A stretch of 64,000 bases of DNA from Adiantum capillus-veneris (GCA_014529385.2 CM043953.1:85774342-85838341); one strand, 5' to 3'. Positions 55,086 through 64,000 are shown, counted from the first letter of the stretch. A program made the numbers and translations. The notes: generated by a model not told the origin, from the letters alone.

Positions 55086-55955
55086 ATGAATTTAAGATCA
55101 GGAAGATACATTTTTAGAGACCAAAAGGTGGCAGGTGACCAAGGTAGCTTAGTGTCCACCGAGGAGAGTGTAACTCAGGCAAGGCTAGATCCACCAGCAC
55201 CAATTATTGAGGAGGGTAGTGATACTGACACTTCATCACACAAATCCTTCTTCATGATGGGTAGTCAACAGCTAGGAGGTTTCACCTATGACGGACAAAT
55301 GCCAAGGGGAAGCACCTCCCTAATCCTTTGAATGATCCCAAGTTCATTTTTGTAATCTTTTTAGAAGGAACAAACTCGAGGGGAGCCCTAGTTTATTCTG
55401 ACTATCGAGGAAAGGCAGGCTCAGATAATTCGAGTCTATGATGATGGAGATAGATTCCGAGAAGAAAAGGGGAACCACTATCTGATAGTTAGTAACCCCA
55501 AGGATTACAGCAGATATGGAGATAACGTGGCAAAAGGAAAAATGGTTTTAGGAGCTCAAGAACCACCTCCAAACATTGATCGACCTGGAGTGCTTTTTAT
55601 GTATGATAAGAAAACAACCAGGGTCTCAACCTATAATGAGAATGTGGGAATTTACAAGCATGAGAGAGAGGGAATAGTCTCTTACTTTCGTTGCAAAGAA
55701 CCCTACCCAAACGAATTAAGTAAAGACAAGGTTCTTTACTTATTCTCTTATGAAATTGATATGGGGAAGGATATTGTTTTTGTTGATAGGTACGGGCGAG
55801 AATACAAACGTATTCTCTCAGAGGAGGTAGAAAAGGCCACAGTTCCAAGAGCATCAACATATGCCCCCGATGAAGTGCCAAGAGCCACCTACACCCCTAG
55901 CAAGTTGACAAATCCCTTTTCAGAAGATTACGATGCGACCTCACATTCTACTTGA
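55086..55955 (+). pseudogene. Element B2 gag N-terminal domain
   Basis: It starts at the Met before the N-L-R-S-G motif. The frame 55074-55331 is followed by a shift and a small deletion that removes the CICI segment. The frame 55527-55955 (142 residues) then continues with DRPGVLFMYDKKTTRVSTYN, CKEPYPNELSKDKVLYLFSY and FVDRYGREYKRILSEEVEKA. The same domain occurs in A and B1. I know no family for it. The Tyr-rich VLYLFSY and FVDRYG segments suggest a folded beta-rich domain. This is inference. Confidence 0.72.
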
Positions 55956-56650
55956 TAGTAGACATTCAACAACGAGAGCCAACCAGCAATCCCGCCATCA
56001 TTGCAGGCATGGATTCGATAGAGTGCAACATTAGAACAAGACCGAAACCGGGATGGTTATCAAGCCGCATGAGGGCTAAGGGATTTACAAGAACCACCAC
56101 TCTATTCATGGTATCAAGGCAAGAGTAAGCAAAAACACACGGGTCAACAGAGCCAGGAAGACCACCCATAGAACGAGTTCGAAGCGATGAACCATCTCTT
56201 GCAAGGACCATTAGAAATTATGGCTTAGGAGCACCACTCACAAATACAGTCTCACAAATCCATAAATTCAAACAAAAAGATAGGGAATCTGTGTGAAAGG
56301 CAGCCCTACGACTAAAAACATATGTTAAGTTTTGCCCTGTGGAAGAACTGCCAACTCAGTCCAGACTTATGCTTATATTGATTCAAGTACTAAGGAATGC
56401 GGATCTCCAGAAGGAATTACATATGAAGAGGAGCACGACGTTAAATGAGTTAACTAAGGAGACTCTTTACCTTGTAGACAATTGTGCGGTCTACAAAGAG
56501 GGTGAGTTCAAGGATCTCGACGATGATTCATCCTCGCAACAAAGTGGAAGCAAGTTCGCCAAGACAACACCGAAAGGAGAAGTAGCTGTAAACCAGGAGC
56601 AACTGGTAGAGGAAGTGCTAAAAAAGATTAACTTGTACGCCAAACCCTAG
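55956..56650 (+). pseudogene. Element B2 gag capsid region with core deleted
   Basis: The alignable part begins QAW and runs to NYGLGAPL (about 56240). It jumps to NTVSQIHKFKQKD, losing about 116 codons that in B1 contain the Trp-rich Gag core. A stop (TGA 56294-56296, CGA in B1) and others (56019-56021; TGA 56070-56072, CGA in B1) follow or precede. The open frame 56339-56650 keeps EELPTQSRLMLILIQVLRNA and ETLYLVDNCAVYKEGEFKDL. This copy cannot make a normal capsid. Confidence 0.82.
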
Positions 56651-57240
56651 GCTAAACAGTCCAAGTGGTGTGCTATTGAACAAAAATGGACAAACCATGG
56701 GTCGGAGGAATGTTATTATAACAGGGGGTATGTGAGAGAGAGACCTTATGCTCCCCAATATCAAGTAGCATCTCCGCATCTTCCATTGATGCCAAGGTAT
56801 CAAGCAGGCAACCTACCACGACCTGTAGGTGTAGAGAGACCACAACCAGTGTTGGGGAAACAACCACCCCTACCAGGATTACGACCAATTGGCATCAGAT
56901 ACACAACAACCATAAATGAACCAGAAGAGAAGTCTTTGGTGCCTATGCATGCATATTACGAGGATCCCAATAGATATGCTGCAAAGATACAGCAGGAGAA
57001 CAAAGATATAGCTTGGATGAATGAACATTGTTGTTCATAGCCAACGGAGGCATGGGCGGGCAGAGACATGCATACCAACAAAGAGGAGCTCAAGGAGCCC
57101 CTCAATAGCCTAAAAGACCCTGCTACAAGTGTGGTGGAGACCATTGGCTAAGAGACTGTCCTCATGATGAAATCATTAGAGTCAACGCATATTGCACCGA
57201 GTGTGGAGTTACTCATTTGATTCCTGATTGCCCTAAGAAC
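56651..57240 (+). pseudogene. Element B2 nucleocapsid region with paired zinc knuckles
   Basis: The frame 56732-57040 holds a Pro/Gln-rich linker preceded by a Cys/His cluster (KWTNHGSEECYYN). Then two knuckles follow: CYKCGGDHWLRDC (about 57120-57160) and CTECGVTHLIPDC (about 57205-57245). Both are spaced CX2CX3HX4C. This spacing also occurs in other plant Ty3 groups. The pair is the intact version of what element A cut in B1. Confidence 0.78.
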
Positions 57241-57663
57241 TCGAGCAAAGGAGCAAAAAACTACCTTGAACATACTGGAAGCAGTGCCTTCCAGTGGAGG
57301 GTCAGAAAACAAGACAATAAACCTATTCAGGGAGTAACACAAGTCCAAGCTCAAAGAATGACGAACGAACCCATAATTGAAGAGCCAAAAACCGATGCCC
57401 CAAGTTCGAAAACAAAAAAACAGAGAAGCACTTGGAAAGCTAGAAAGGCGCGTATGAAAGTCAGGAGAGAACGAGAGCAAACGGCTCTATCCGAGGAGTT
57501 AAAACACACAAAGGATAGATTAGAGCAGTTAGAGGATCTAGCTAGCCTCAGCTCACACACTGCGGCAACTGTAGCACCCAAAGAAATAGCAGAACCCAAA
57601 AGTGCAGGATCAGGAGGATCAGTGTTGGCAGAAAATTTAAATGAGCAGTTAGATGCATTCTAA
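57217..57663 (+). CDS. Element B2 Gag C-terminal/linker segment with coiled coil
   Basis: This frame of 148 residues includes the end of the second knuckle. It then has a basic stretch (KTKKQRSTWKARKARMKVRR) and a predicted coiled coil (EELKHTKDRLEQLEDLASL near residues 88-106), followed by a Ser/Ala-rich tail. It has no enzymatic motif. From its place it is the Gag tail or a Gag-protease spacer. It ends at a TAA at 57661-57663. Confidence 0.65.
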   Translation: MIPDCPKNSSKGAKNYLEHTGSSAFQWRVRKQDNKPIQGVTQVQAQRMTNEPIIEEPKTDAPSSKTKKQRSTWKARKARMKVRREREQTALSEELKHTKDRLEQLEDLASLSSHTAATVAPKEIAEPKSAGSGGSVLAENLNEQLDAF

Positions 57664-57713
57664 AAGATTACGAAGCCAGACTAAAAAATGACCAAACTCA
57701 AGAGAAAAGATGG

Positions 57714-59318
57714 ATGACTTATCCATATGATGAAATAGAAAAACAGAGGTTGAAAATGTGTCGAAATATGATTGAAACAGCTCAATCCTTGATAGAAAAC
57801 CCGCTTGTTGGTAAACGTGCAAGTTGGCATGAAGTACCAGCTCCAACCCCTATAAAACCAGCTTTAGAGAAACAAGTAGAAACAAAGGAAAGACTCACGA
57901 ATGCCTCTCAGTCTAGGGGAGAGCCTAACATAGTGCCCAATACAACAGATGGGGCAAGTGAGGGGTTCCAACCTAAAACATTGGTAGAAATGGGTAGGGA
58001 TTGTAACGGTCTAGATGACCTGTGGAAGCAAATCCGTGATGCCAACGAAGCTAACAGGGTGAGTTACCACATGAATAGCACGAGAAAAGAGAAAAATAAG
58101 ATCTTACCTCCTATTGAAGAATTTGAGGCAAGATCACAAATGAACTTTGATATACATTCGCAAGGGGGAGACCAGGGATCAATTAGTTTGGGGCACAGCC
58201 AACCAGACCCGCTGAAAACTCTACCCTCTTACCTAGAAGAGTATGAAGCCAAGTCTGAGGTGAGAGCAATCCAATCTCAAAGACTTTCTTCTAACAGGGT
58301 GATGGATTCACAAGGGTTGATTGAGTTATTGTCCACCCCGGTGGCATGCACAATCACATTAGCAGAACTCCTGAGGTTACGACCAAACATGTGGACCACC
58401 GTAGGCAAATGCTTAGAGAAATTTAGAGTGAAAGACCCCACCTCAAAGCTTCAGGAGGGGATCAGAGAATTGGACAAGCCTCAACTAAACACTAGGCCAG
58501 TACCTTTAAATAAGGTTGGAGAGTATTGCGAGGGAGAAGATGGAAACACCACACTACTAGTAGAATTCCAAGGAGTAGTTTCCAAAGCTATTCTTGACAG
58601 TGGAGAAGGAGTCGCTATTGCCACTAAGGAAATATGGAAAAAATGGGGAAAATTAGCTTTGAGAGCTACCAGAATGAAATTGCAATTGGTAGATGGGTTC
58701 ATGGAAAAGCCTCTAGGACTCTTTGAAAAAGTAATTGTCACTTCGTGCGGAATCGAGTATGAGCATACATTCGCAATAGTCGATTTTGACAAAAAAAACA
58801 ATTACGAAATCATCTTGGGAAGACCATTTATGCGACAATTAAAGATGGTCCAGGATTGGGGTTACAACCACATATACCTCATACATGGCGAGACTACAAC
58901 CAAAATTCACTTGAAAGACCATAGTTACAAGGGTGTGAACCAGACACCAGTAGAAGGGTTTGATTCAGCTACATTAGCAGGGTCTGAACTCCCAGCATGG
59001 TTAGGGAAACAAAAAGAGCTATGTATGTGCGGAGCTTCACATTGTGGGAGCTTAAAAAGAGACAAATGCGTCTTAGAAAGAGCGATTGAGGACAAGGATT
59101 ATATTACGGAACCTTTTCCTGAATATGCCTTAGAACCTCTGGAATGGGAACACATACTAGCAACATTGGATGTCTGTACCATTACAGATAGTCCAACGAC
59201 AAACTTTTGCGATAAGGATGGCTATGATGTACTACCCTATTACATGGTAAGCCTTATACCAAGAGGAGATGAGATGGTAGAACCACCACAACAAGAAGAG
59301 TTTTATAAATCCTCTTAG
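57714..59318 (+). CDS. Element B2 protease 1 (upstream retropepsin)
   Basis: This is an intact frame of 534 residues. Residues 1-290 are a spacer with a conserved-looking block (IELLSTPVACTITLAELLRL near 205-224). The retropepsin occupies about 280-390, with the active site AILDSGEGVAIAT (Asp295, codon 58596-58598), VDGFMEKPLG and the C-terminal EIILGRPFMRQLKMVQDWG (366-384). The final 140 residues are acidic with Cys residues (LCMCGASHCGSLKRDKC near 438-454). This is the normal pre-RT protease position. The frame is unusually well kept compared with gag. Confidence 0.85.
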   Translation: MTYPYDEIEKQRLKMCRNMIETAQSLIENPLVGKRASWHEVPAPTPIKPALEKQVETKERLTNASQSRGEPNIVPNTTDGASEGFQPKTLVEMGRDCNGLDDLWKQIRDANEANRVSYHMNSTRKEKNKILPPIEEFEARSQMNFDIHSQGGDQGSISLGHSQPDPLKTLPSYLEEYEAKSEVRAIQSQRLSSNRVMDSQGLIELLSTPVACTITLAELLRLRPNMWTTVGKCLEKFRVKDPTSKLQEGIRELDKPQLNTRPVPLNKVGEYCEGEDGNTTLLVEFQGVVSKAILDSGEGVAIATKEIWKKWGKLALRATRMKLQLVDGFMEKPLGLFEKVIVTSCGIEYEHTFAIVDFDKKNNYEIILGRPFMRQLKMVQDWGYNHIYLIHGETTTKIHLKDHSYKGVNQTPVEGFDSATLAGSELPAWLGKQKELCMCGASHCGSLKRDKCVLERAIEDKDYITEPFPEYALEPLEWEHILATLDVCTITDSPTTNFCDKDGYDVLPYYMVSLIPRGDEMVEPPQQEEFYKSS

Positions 59319-59776
59319 CATATGGAGGTAAATAACGATGCAGATAATGAGTGTTCAGACAACTCAAGTGAGCGTGGGGAGAAAAAAGAGAATATCAACT
59401 TTTATGATTTTGCCAATCAGCACCCTAGACGCCAGGAACTCTATAGGAGAAAACGAGCATAAAACAAAGCGAGAGAAAACCTGATGCCCAAGATAAAAAA
59501 TAAAACTCATTATCTAATGCTTGTCAAAGCAAAGGATTGTGTAAAAGACCAATTATCAGGAAGATTCTCGAAAGTTCGAAGGGAAAGAATGAAAGAGGAA
59601 ATAAAACAAGTATAGAAAGCTAAAATAGAAACAAAATCACAAAAATCAAAACAAGAAAAAACAAAATACCCAGAGTGGACCATAAAAAGAAATACCAAGA
59701 ACTGAAACGGTCATCACGAGAGGTATAGACTACTAAGGGAGAAAGTGATGGTAAGGAGGAGTCAGAAAAAGAAAAC
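59319..59776 (+). other. Element B2 protease-RT spacer
   Basis: Lys/Glu-rich sequence with several stops. It reads as a highly charged linker (NFYDFANQHPRRQELYRRKR near 59400-59460). No domain is recognised. Confidence 0.5.
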
Positions 59777-61123
59777 ATGAATGTACCATCACACTATCGG
59801 AAATTCACCATCCAGGACAGAAAAATCATAATGACACCACCAGTCAGGGAAAGAATAAACCAGGAATCTTACGATAGGCCGGAAAATGCAAAACGAATAG
59901 ACCTCGCTGAACCAGGTGAAAAGCCTCAGCTGGTCCATATAGCAACTGACTTAGAGCCTGAAGAAGAAGAATGGCTAACACAACTTCTCAAGAATTATAA
60001 ATATGTGTTTGCATGGTCCTACAAAGACCTCAAAGGAGTTGATCCATCGATATGCCAACATACAATTCCTTTGAAATGAGATGCCATACCTAGCAAACAT
60101 CGTCCTTATACATATAATGACACATTTGCTAAACGAATCAAAGAGGAGATTGCCAAGCTGATGGATGTTGAATTCATCTATGAAATCGAGCATACACATT
60201 GGGTGTCACCCATTGTGGTTGTCCCCAAAAAGAACGGAAAATAGTGAGTGTGTGTAAACCTCAGAAAGGTAAATGTAGACACCATAAGGGACAATTATCC
60301 CTTGCCGATCACAGAATATGTACTTGAGAGGGTGGCTAGGAAACGGGCTTATTACTTTCTAGATGGATTTTCAGGGTATAACGAATTGGTAATTGCAATA
60401 GAGGATCAACACAAAACAACGTTTGCCATAGAATGGGAAATATATGCGTATAGAGTTATGCCTTTTGGCTTAACTAATGCCCCAGCCACCTTTCAAAGGT
60501 TAATGATGCATGTGTTCAAAGAATACCTGAGAATATTCTTAGAAATATACATGGATGATGTTTGTGTATACTCTCTTCTACGAGATGAACATATTGACCA
60601 TTTACAAAAGGTATTTGAAAAGTGCAGAACATATCAAATCTGTCTTAACCCAGAAAAGTGCATTTTTATGGTTAGGCAAGGCCGCATCTTAGGACACATT
60701 GTCTCAAGAAATGGCATAACCACTGACCTAGATAAAATCAAAGTCATAGTAGACCTGCCCAGGCCTACTAATGCGAAACAAGTGCAATCCTTCATGGGAC
60801 ACTGCGGATATTATCGAAGATTCATATATATGTATGCAGTCATTGCACAACCTCTGTATTGTTTGTTAGTCAGTTTCGATTGGGCTGAGGAGTGTGAAAC
60901 TTCATTCCAAAAGCTAAAGAAAAACCTTGTATCAGCACCGATGCTTAAGGCACCACATTGGGAAAAGATATTCCATGTTCACATTGACGCATCTGCATAT
61001 GCAATAGGGAGTATTATGGCTCAACCTGGAGATGGAACAATGGATTTCCAAGTTTGTTATACAAGCCGACAGTTAAACAGTGCAGAAAAGAACTACATAA
61101 CCACCAAAAGAGAGGGGTTATGA
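59777..61123 (+). pseudogene. Element B2 reverse transcriptase
   Basis: Frames 59777-60079 and 60248-61123 lie in the same register, split by stops at 60077-60079 and around 60242-60247. The entry (AWSYKDLKGVDPSICQHTI) and fingers (WVSPIVVVPKKNGK) lead to motif A with Asp39 (YFLDGFSGYNELVIAIED). [17 protein letters not shown] and an intact catalytic box EIYMDDVCVYS (Asp103 and Asp104, second frame) follow. Thumb and connection follow (GHCGYYRRFIYMYAVIAQPL), then the start of RNase H with HIDASAYAIGSIMAQPGDG. All catalytic residues survive although the frame is interrupted. Confidence 0.9.
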
Positions 61124-61410
61124 ATGATTTATGCTGTAAAGAAATTTCGGCATTATTTGCTCGCAAACAAATTTGTGTTCTTCACAGATCATCAAGCTCT
61201 TTTGTATCTGATAAATAAACCATGCAATACAGAGAGATTGTATGATGGTTTATTATATTGCTAGAGTTTGATTTCACTGTGGTGGTCAAAAAGGGTAAAA
61301 CTCATCTACGGGCGGATCATCTTTCAAGGATACAAAACGGGGAAGCTCCTGAAGGAGTAGATGATGACATACCAGATGCTTATCTTTTCAACATTCAAAT
61401 GATACCCAAA
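61124..61410 (+). pseudogene. Element B2 RNase H, C-terminal part
   Basis: After the TGA at 61121-61123 the sequence continues MIYAVKKFRHYLLANKFVFF and TDHQALLYLINKP. It shifts frame near 61250 and ends LEFDFTVVVKKGKTHLRADH and LSRIQ, the usual RNase H end before the integrase. I see no archaeal-type second RNase H here, unlike element D. Confidence 0.85.
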
Positions 61411-62124
61411 TGGTCTCAGGAAATTGTTAGCATTCTTTCATTTGGAGGAAGGTTTGATAACAAGGAAGAGAGATCCAAACAACAAAAAATTCGACAAACA
61501 AAAAACTTCCAGTTGATTGCAGGACAGCTGTATCATCTATGATTGGACCAAATTCTACGATTATGTATAAATCCGAAATAATTTGAGTGTTATCTTGAAG
61601 ATGCACATGTCCAAGATTGTGCATTTCATTATTCAACAATGAAAACACACGAAAGACTGAAACAATTAGGGGTTTATTGGCCAACTTATATTAACAATTA
61701 TACTATATGTAGTGCCAAACGACCAGAGCATCACGCGACATTGTTTCAGGTAAACATTGCACTTGCATGGAGTCAATATATCATTGATTTTTTAACCACA
61801 AGGACGTTTCCTGAAAACATAACAGGAGCATGGAAAAGGGCTATAGAGCTGGAAGCTCACTACTTTAGTTTAATTGGGAACCAACTCTATAAGCGAAGAA
61901 AGGACAATCAACTTAGAATCTGTGCAAGTGAAAGTGAATACCTGCTGATTCTAGAACACACACATGGAGGAATAAGTGGAGGCCATTATTCAGGCGTGAT
62001 AAGACAACAAAAATTGTCTTAACCATAGGAATATGGTGGCCTAAATTGCATATGGATGCTGAAGAATTTGTAAAGCATTGTGACGCATGTCAGCGCACGA
62101 AGGTGCCGATAAAGAGAGATGAGA
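61411..62124 (+). pseudogene. Element B2 integrase zinc module, tandemly duplicated
   Basis: Two consecutive modules, offset by 357 bp (119 codons), align well. The first begins WSQEIVSIL at 61411 and the second WSQYIIDFL at 61768. Each then has F.LI..QLY, LR.C, an H-x6-H-Y-S zinc half-site (HVQDCAFHYS and HGGISGGHYS), G.YWP or G.WWP, and a Cys pair (CSAK.RP, where the second Cys is lost, and CDACQR). Normal Ty3 integrases have one such module. The first contains two stops (61540-61542 and about 61578). The second is linked to the core by a frameshift near 62020. Confidence 0.85.
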
Positions 62125-62816
62125 TTCCATTACGGCCAATGATGGGAGCAAGGGAATTTGCAAAATGGGGCATTGATTTTGTGGGACCTATTTCACCCCC
62201 TGCATATCACACCCATATCCAATATATCATTGTGGCTACGGACTATCTCTCAAAATGGGCGGAAGCCAAGGCAACACAAAAAGCAGATGCAAGAACCACT
62301 GCACAATTTTTGTATGAGAATGTCTTTGTACGATACGGATTACCAATAGAAATTGTTAGTGATCGAGGGACATATTTTCTTAATGAAGTCATTGAATATC
62401 TACTAGAGGAATTCAGGGTCATACATAGAAAATCTGCTCCATATCATCCACAGGCAAATGGACAAGCTGAGGCCACAAATAAAACACTATGTACGGTTCT
62501 GACTAAAATTGTATCAGAGTCGAGAACAGACTGGGATCAGCAGTTACACTCAACACTATGGGTATACAGGGTAGCTTACAAAACATAAATAGAAACAACA
62601 CCGTATAACATGGTGTTTGGTCTAAATGCTATATTACCCATAGAGTTTTTAATTCCAACTCTACGAGTAGCAAAACGCTTAGAATGGACAGATCATGGGC
62701 TCTCTTCAAGAATAGATGATCTTGAAAATCTAGATGAACTTCGCTTGATAGCAGTAGCTTCGATCTATGCTAAAAACAGAAGACAAAAGGAGGTTTTGAC
62801 AAGCATGTGCGCATGA
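62046..62816 (+). pseudogene. Element B2 integrase catalytic core
   Basis: The frame 62046-62588 carries the second zinc half-site (HCDACQR) and the full DDE triad: Asp44 (WGIDFVGPI), Asp106 (IEIVSDRGTYF) and Glu142 (YHPQANGQAEATNK). The 35-residue D-E spacing is standard. It ends at a TAA (62586-62588) in AYKT.IETTPYNMVFG, and continues in 62610-62816 (VFGLNAILPIEFLIPTLRV). The integrase would insert the cDNA. Catalytic residues are all present. Confidence 0.92.
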
Positions 62817-63142
62817 AAGAGTTCAAAATAAGTGATTATGTACTTGTTTATACCTTGAAACAACATGGCAAGAAACTTAAGAAGCGAGGGATGGGATCCT
62901 TTGTGATTAGTGACATATCACAAAGTGGAGCTGTCAAGCTTGCTACATCAGCAGGTGAAGAAATGCCAAATTGGATTAGTGGGTGTCGATTAAAGAAATA
63001 TTATTTACCACTAACACAGGATATGCTTCAACAAATCCATCAAGAAAAACAATGGATGAAGGAGAAACATAGGGTACGAGAAGAAGCTCAAGCAGAAGCA
63101 AAAGAACGCATTGCAAAAAGATGGCTTCTACGACAACAATAA
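62807..63142 (+). CDS. Element B2 integrase C-terminal domain
   Basis: The frame of 111 residues contains a GPY/F-like region in altered form (KKLKKRGMGSFVISDISQSG near 24-43) and SGCRLKKYYLP. A charged helix follows, EKQWMKEKHRVREEAQAEAK (about 80-99). There is no chromodomain. It stops at TAA 63140-63142 in the context CAA-CAA-TAA-CAG. The next ORF, at 63158, is in the same frame, so only this stop separates integrase from the second protease-like domain. Confidence 0.8.
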   Translation: MRMKEFKISDYVLVYTLKQHGKKLKKRGMGSFVISDISQSGAVKLATSAGEEMPNWISGCRLKKYYLPLTQDMLQQIHQEKQWMKEKHRVREEAQAEAKERIAKRWLLRQQ

Positions 63143-63157
63143 CAGTGTGGATCACCG

Positions 63158-63976
63158 TTGCAAATCAATGCCATTCGACTAACGAATTCTGATAAACACA
63201 TAGTGGAGCCAATAATTGCAGTCAAAGTGGGTAGAAATCAAGTTGAATCGACGGCATTGCTTGATTCTGGAGCTCAAGAAAATTTAATCTCTTACAGATT
63301 ATACAAACAGATCAAGCCCAAAGGTCAACTACATCCTACTCCACAAGTGCTAGAAAGTAGTACATCACATTCGCTGAAATCATTGGGCTGGATTATATTG
63401 CATGTACAAATACATCAATATATTTACCCACACAAGTTTTATGTGGTTGAGGATGACAGCACACAACACCCCATGTTGTTGGGACAACCTTGGCAAAAAG
63501 AGTATAATGTGCAGATAGATTGGAATGCGAATGTAGTCAAGATTCAGCATGCACAAGAACAACAGGTGGTAGCCTTTGCTCAGCAACCGTGGAAGAATCA
63601 GCTGCCAGCAATGCAATCACTGGATAAAGAGCCAAAAGGAAGGGTGCCACTAAATAAAAACGTGATACCCAAGGCTAGCAAACAGGGAACTGCCAACCAT
63701 GCTCACTACAAGCACAAGAACACAAAGTCACTGACCATAGTGAAAAGATCAAGGTTAGCAACACATGACAAACAAGTATGGGTGCGGAAGGATAGAGGTG
63801 ACAGGGCAGACAAACCACAATACAATAGAAGAAATCAAAAGGAGAATACATTTATGTATCCCAAAGAAAATGCTCAGCAACAAATTAAATACGACTCACA
63901 TTTGGATCCCGAAACCAAAACAAAAGGAACTCTCTTCAGTACAAGCAACAATGGAAGGCAGGGACACACAACATAA
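63158..63976 (+). CDS. Element B2 post-integrase retropepsin-like protein (protease 2)
   Basis: This is an intact frame of 272 residues. Residues 15-130 have the full retropepsin layout: VEPIIAVKVGRNQVESTALL leading to the active site LLDSGAQENLI (Asp36, codon 63263-63265), a central strand block (LKSLGWIILHVQIHQYIYP, 73-91), and PMLLGQPWQKEYNVQIDW (105-122). Residues 150-272 are basic and rich in Lys, Asn and Gln, without a motif. It follows the integrase tail in the same frame after one TAA. A protease in this position, besides the normal one at 57714-59318, is unusual. A capture from another element or a decoy without activity cannot be excluded. Confidence 0.78.
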   Translation: MQINAIRLTNSDKHIVEPIIAVKVGRNQVESTALLDSGAQENLISYRLYKQIKPKGQLHPTPQVLESSTSHSLKSLGWIILHVQIHQYIYPHKFYVVEDDSTQHPMLLGQPWQKEYNVQIDWNANVVKIQHAQEQQVVAFAQQPWKNQLPAMQSLDKEPKGRVPLNKNVIPKASKQGTANHAHYKHKNTKSLTIVKRSRLATHDKQVWVRKDRGDRADKPQYNRRNQKENTFMYPKENAQQQIKYDSHLDPETKTKGTLFSTSNNGRQGHTT

Positions 63977-64000
63977 GGATCTGACAAACTGATTTATGTG

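Larger units (their letters stand above)
52375..64000 (+). mobile_element. Element B2: Ty3/gypsy retrotransposon, 3' end beyond the window
   Basis: The order is LTR, tRNA-Asp PBS, leader with palindromes, N-terminal gag domain, gag (with a capsid deletion), zinc knuckles, coiled-coil linker, protease 1, RT, RNase H, duplicated integrase zinc module, integrase core and tail, and a second retropepsin-like ORF. No 3' LTR is seen before 64000. LTR and gag match B1. Frames contain several stops and shifts, so this copy is not autonomous, but all pol domains are readable. The preceding 5 bases are GTGGT, the expected target duplication. Confidence 0.92.

Noticed and set aside
54857-55159. A 100-codon minus-strand frame, with its counterpart at 6806-7108
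   Set aside because: It is antisense to the gag start in B2 and B1. The shared openness follows from homology of the two copies.
57148-57599. Two minus-strand frames
   Set aside because: They are antisense to the B2 Gag tail. The sense frame has zinc-knuckle and coiled-coil features.
52375-64000. Endogenous pararetrovirus as an explanation for B2
   Set aside because: B2 has an LTR, a tRNA-Asp PBS and a DDE integrase, and no movement-protein motif was seen.

Overview
This window looks like repeat-rich nuclear DNA from a land plant. The evidence is several Ty3/gypsy LTR-retrotransposon lineages including a chromovirus, primer-binding sites (PBS) matching plant tRNA-Asp and initiator tRNA-Met, and a decayed pentatricopeptide-repeat (PPR) fragment of the tandem type that is abundant in early-diverging land plants. 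A fern, lycophyte or gymnosperm would fit, but I cannot name the species. I found no intact host gene, rRNA, tRNA gene or CRISPR array. Almost everything is nested, mostly dead retroelements, given letters here.

Left third (1-24036). Element A (minus strand, 1-4357, continuing left of the window) has a 955-bp LTR and sits inside gag of element B1 (minus, 4358-9213). B1 abuts a fossil integrase, C (plus, 9214-10480). Element D (minus, 10481-19187) is a Tat-like element with a 2.7-kb 3' LTR, intact gag and protease frames, a reverse transcriptase (RT) with an internal deletion, a second archaeal-type RNase H, and a 5' LTR cut to 179 bp. Fossil gag E (plus, 19188 to about 20938) and fossil gag-protease-RT F (plus, to 24036) follow.

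Middle (24037-41277). Two copies of a long repeat, J (24037-25227 joined to 31417-32255, and 34253-36202), flank an unrecognised multi-frame coding remnant on the minus strand. Element H (25228-31411) is a complete non-autonomous LTR element with target-site duplication GGGAT. It splits the first J copy and carries the PPR fragment. A 119-bp fold-back insertion lies in the second J copy. A related lone LTR (36203-36688), an unrecognised acidic ORF pair (37229-38381) and an F-type LTR (to 38794) follow.

Right third (41278-64000). Element I (plus, 41278-47916, target-site duplication GAAAG) is a complete but mutated chromovirus with a C-terminal chromodomain. It lies inside remnants of K, whose LTR is 48787-49366. 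A minisatellite built on TTGGACAAGTGGTGGACC (51720-52374) is the target of element B2 (plus, 52375 to beyond the window end).

The most interesting object is the A/B lineage. B2 shows a long leader with recurring family-specific palindromes, an uncharacterised N-terminal gag domain, a conventional protease, RT, RNase H, a tandemly duplicated integrase zinc-binding module, the integrase core, and then a second retropepsin-like domain downstream of integrase. I do not know of a described Ty3 element with the last two features. All comparisons were made by eye.
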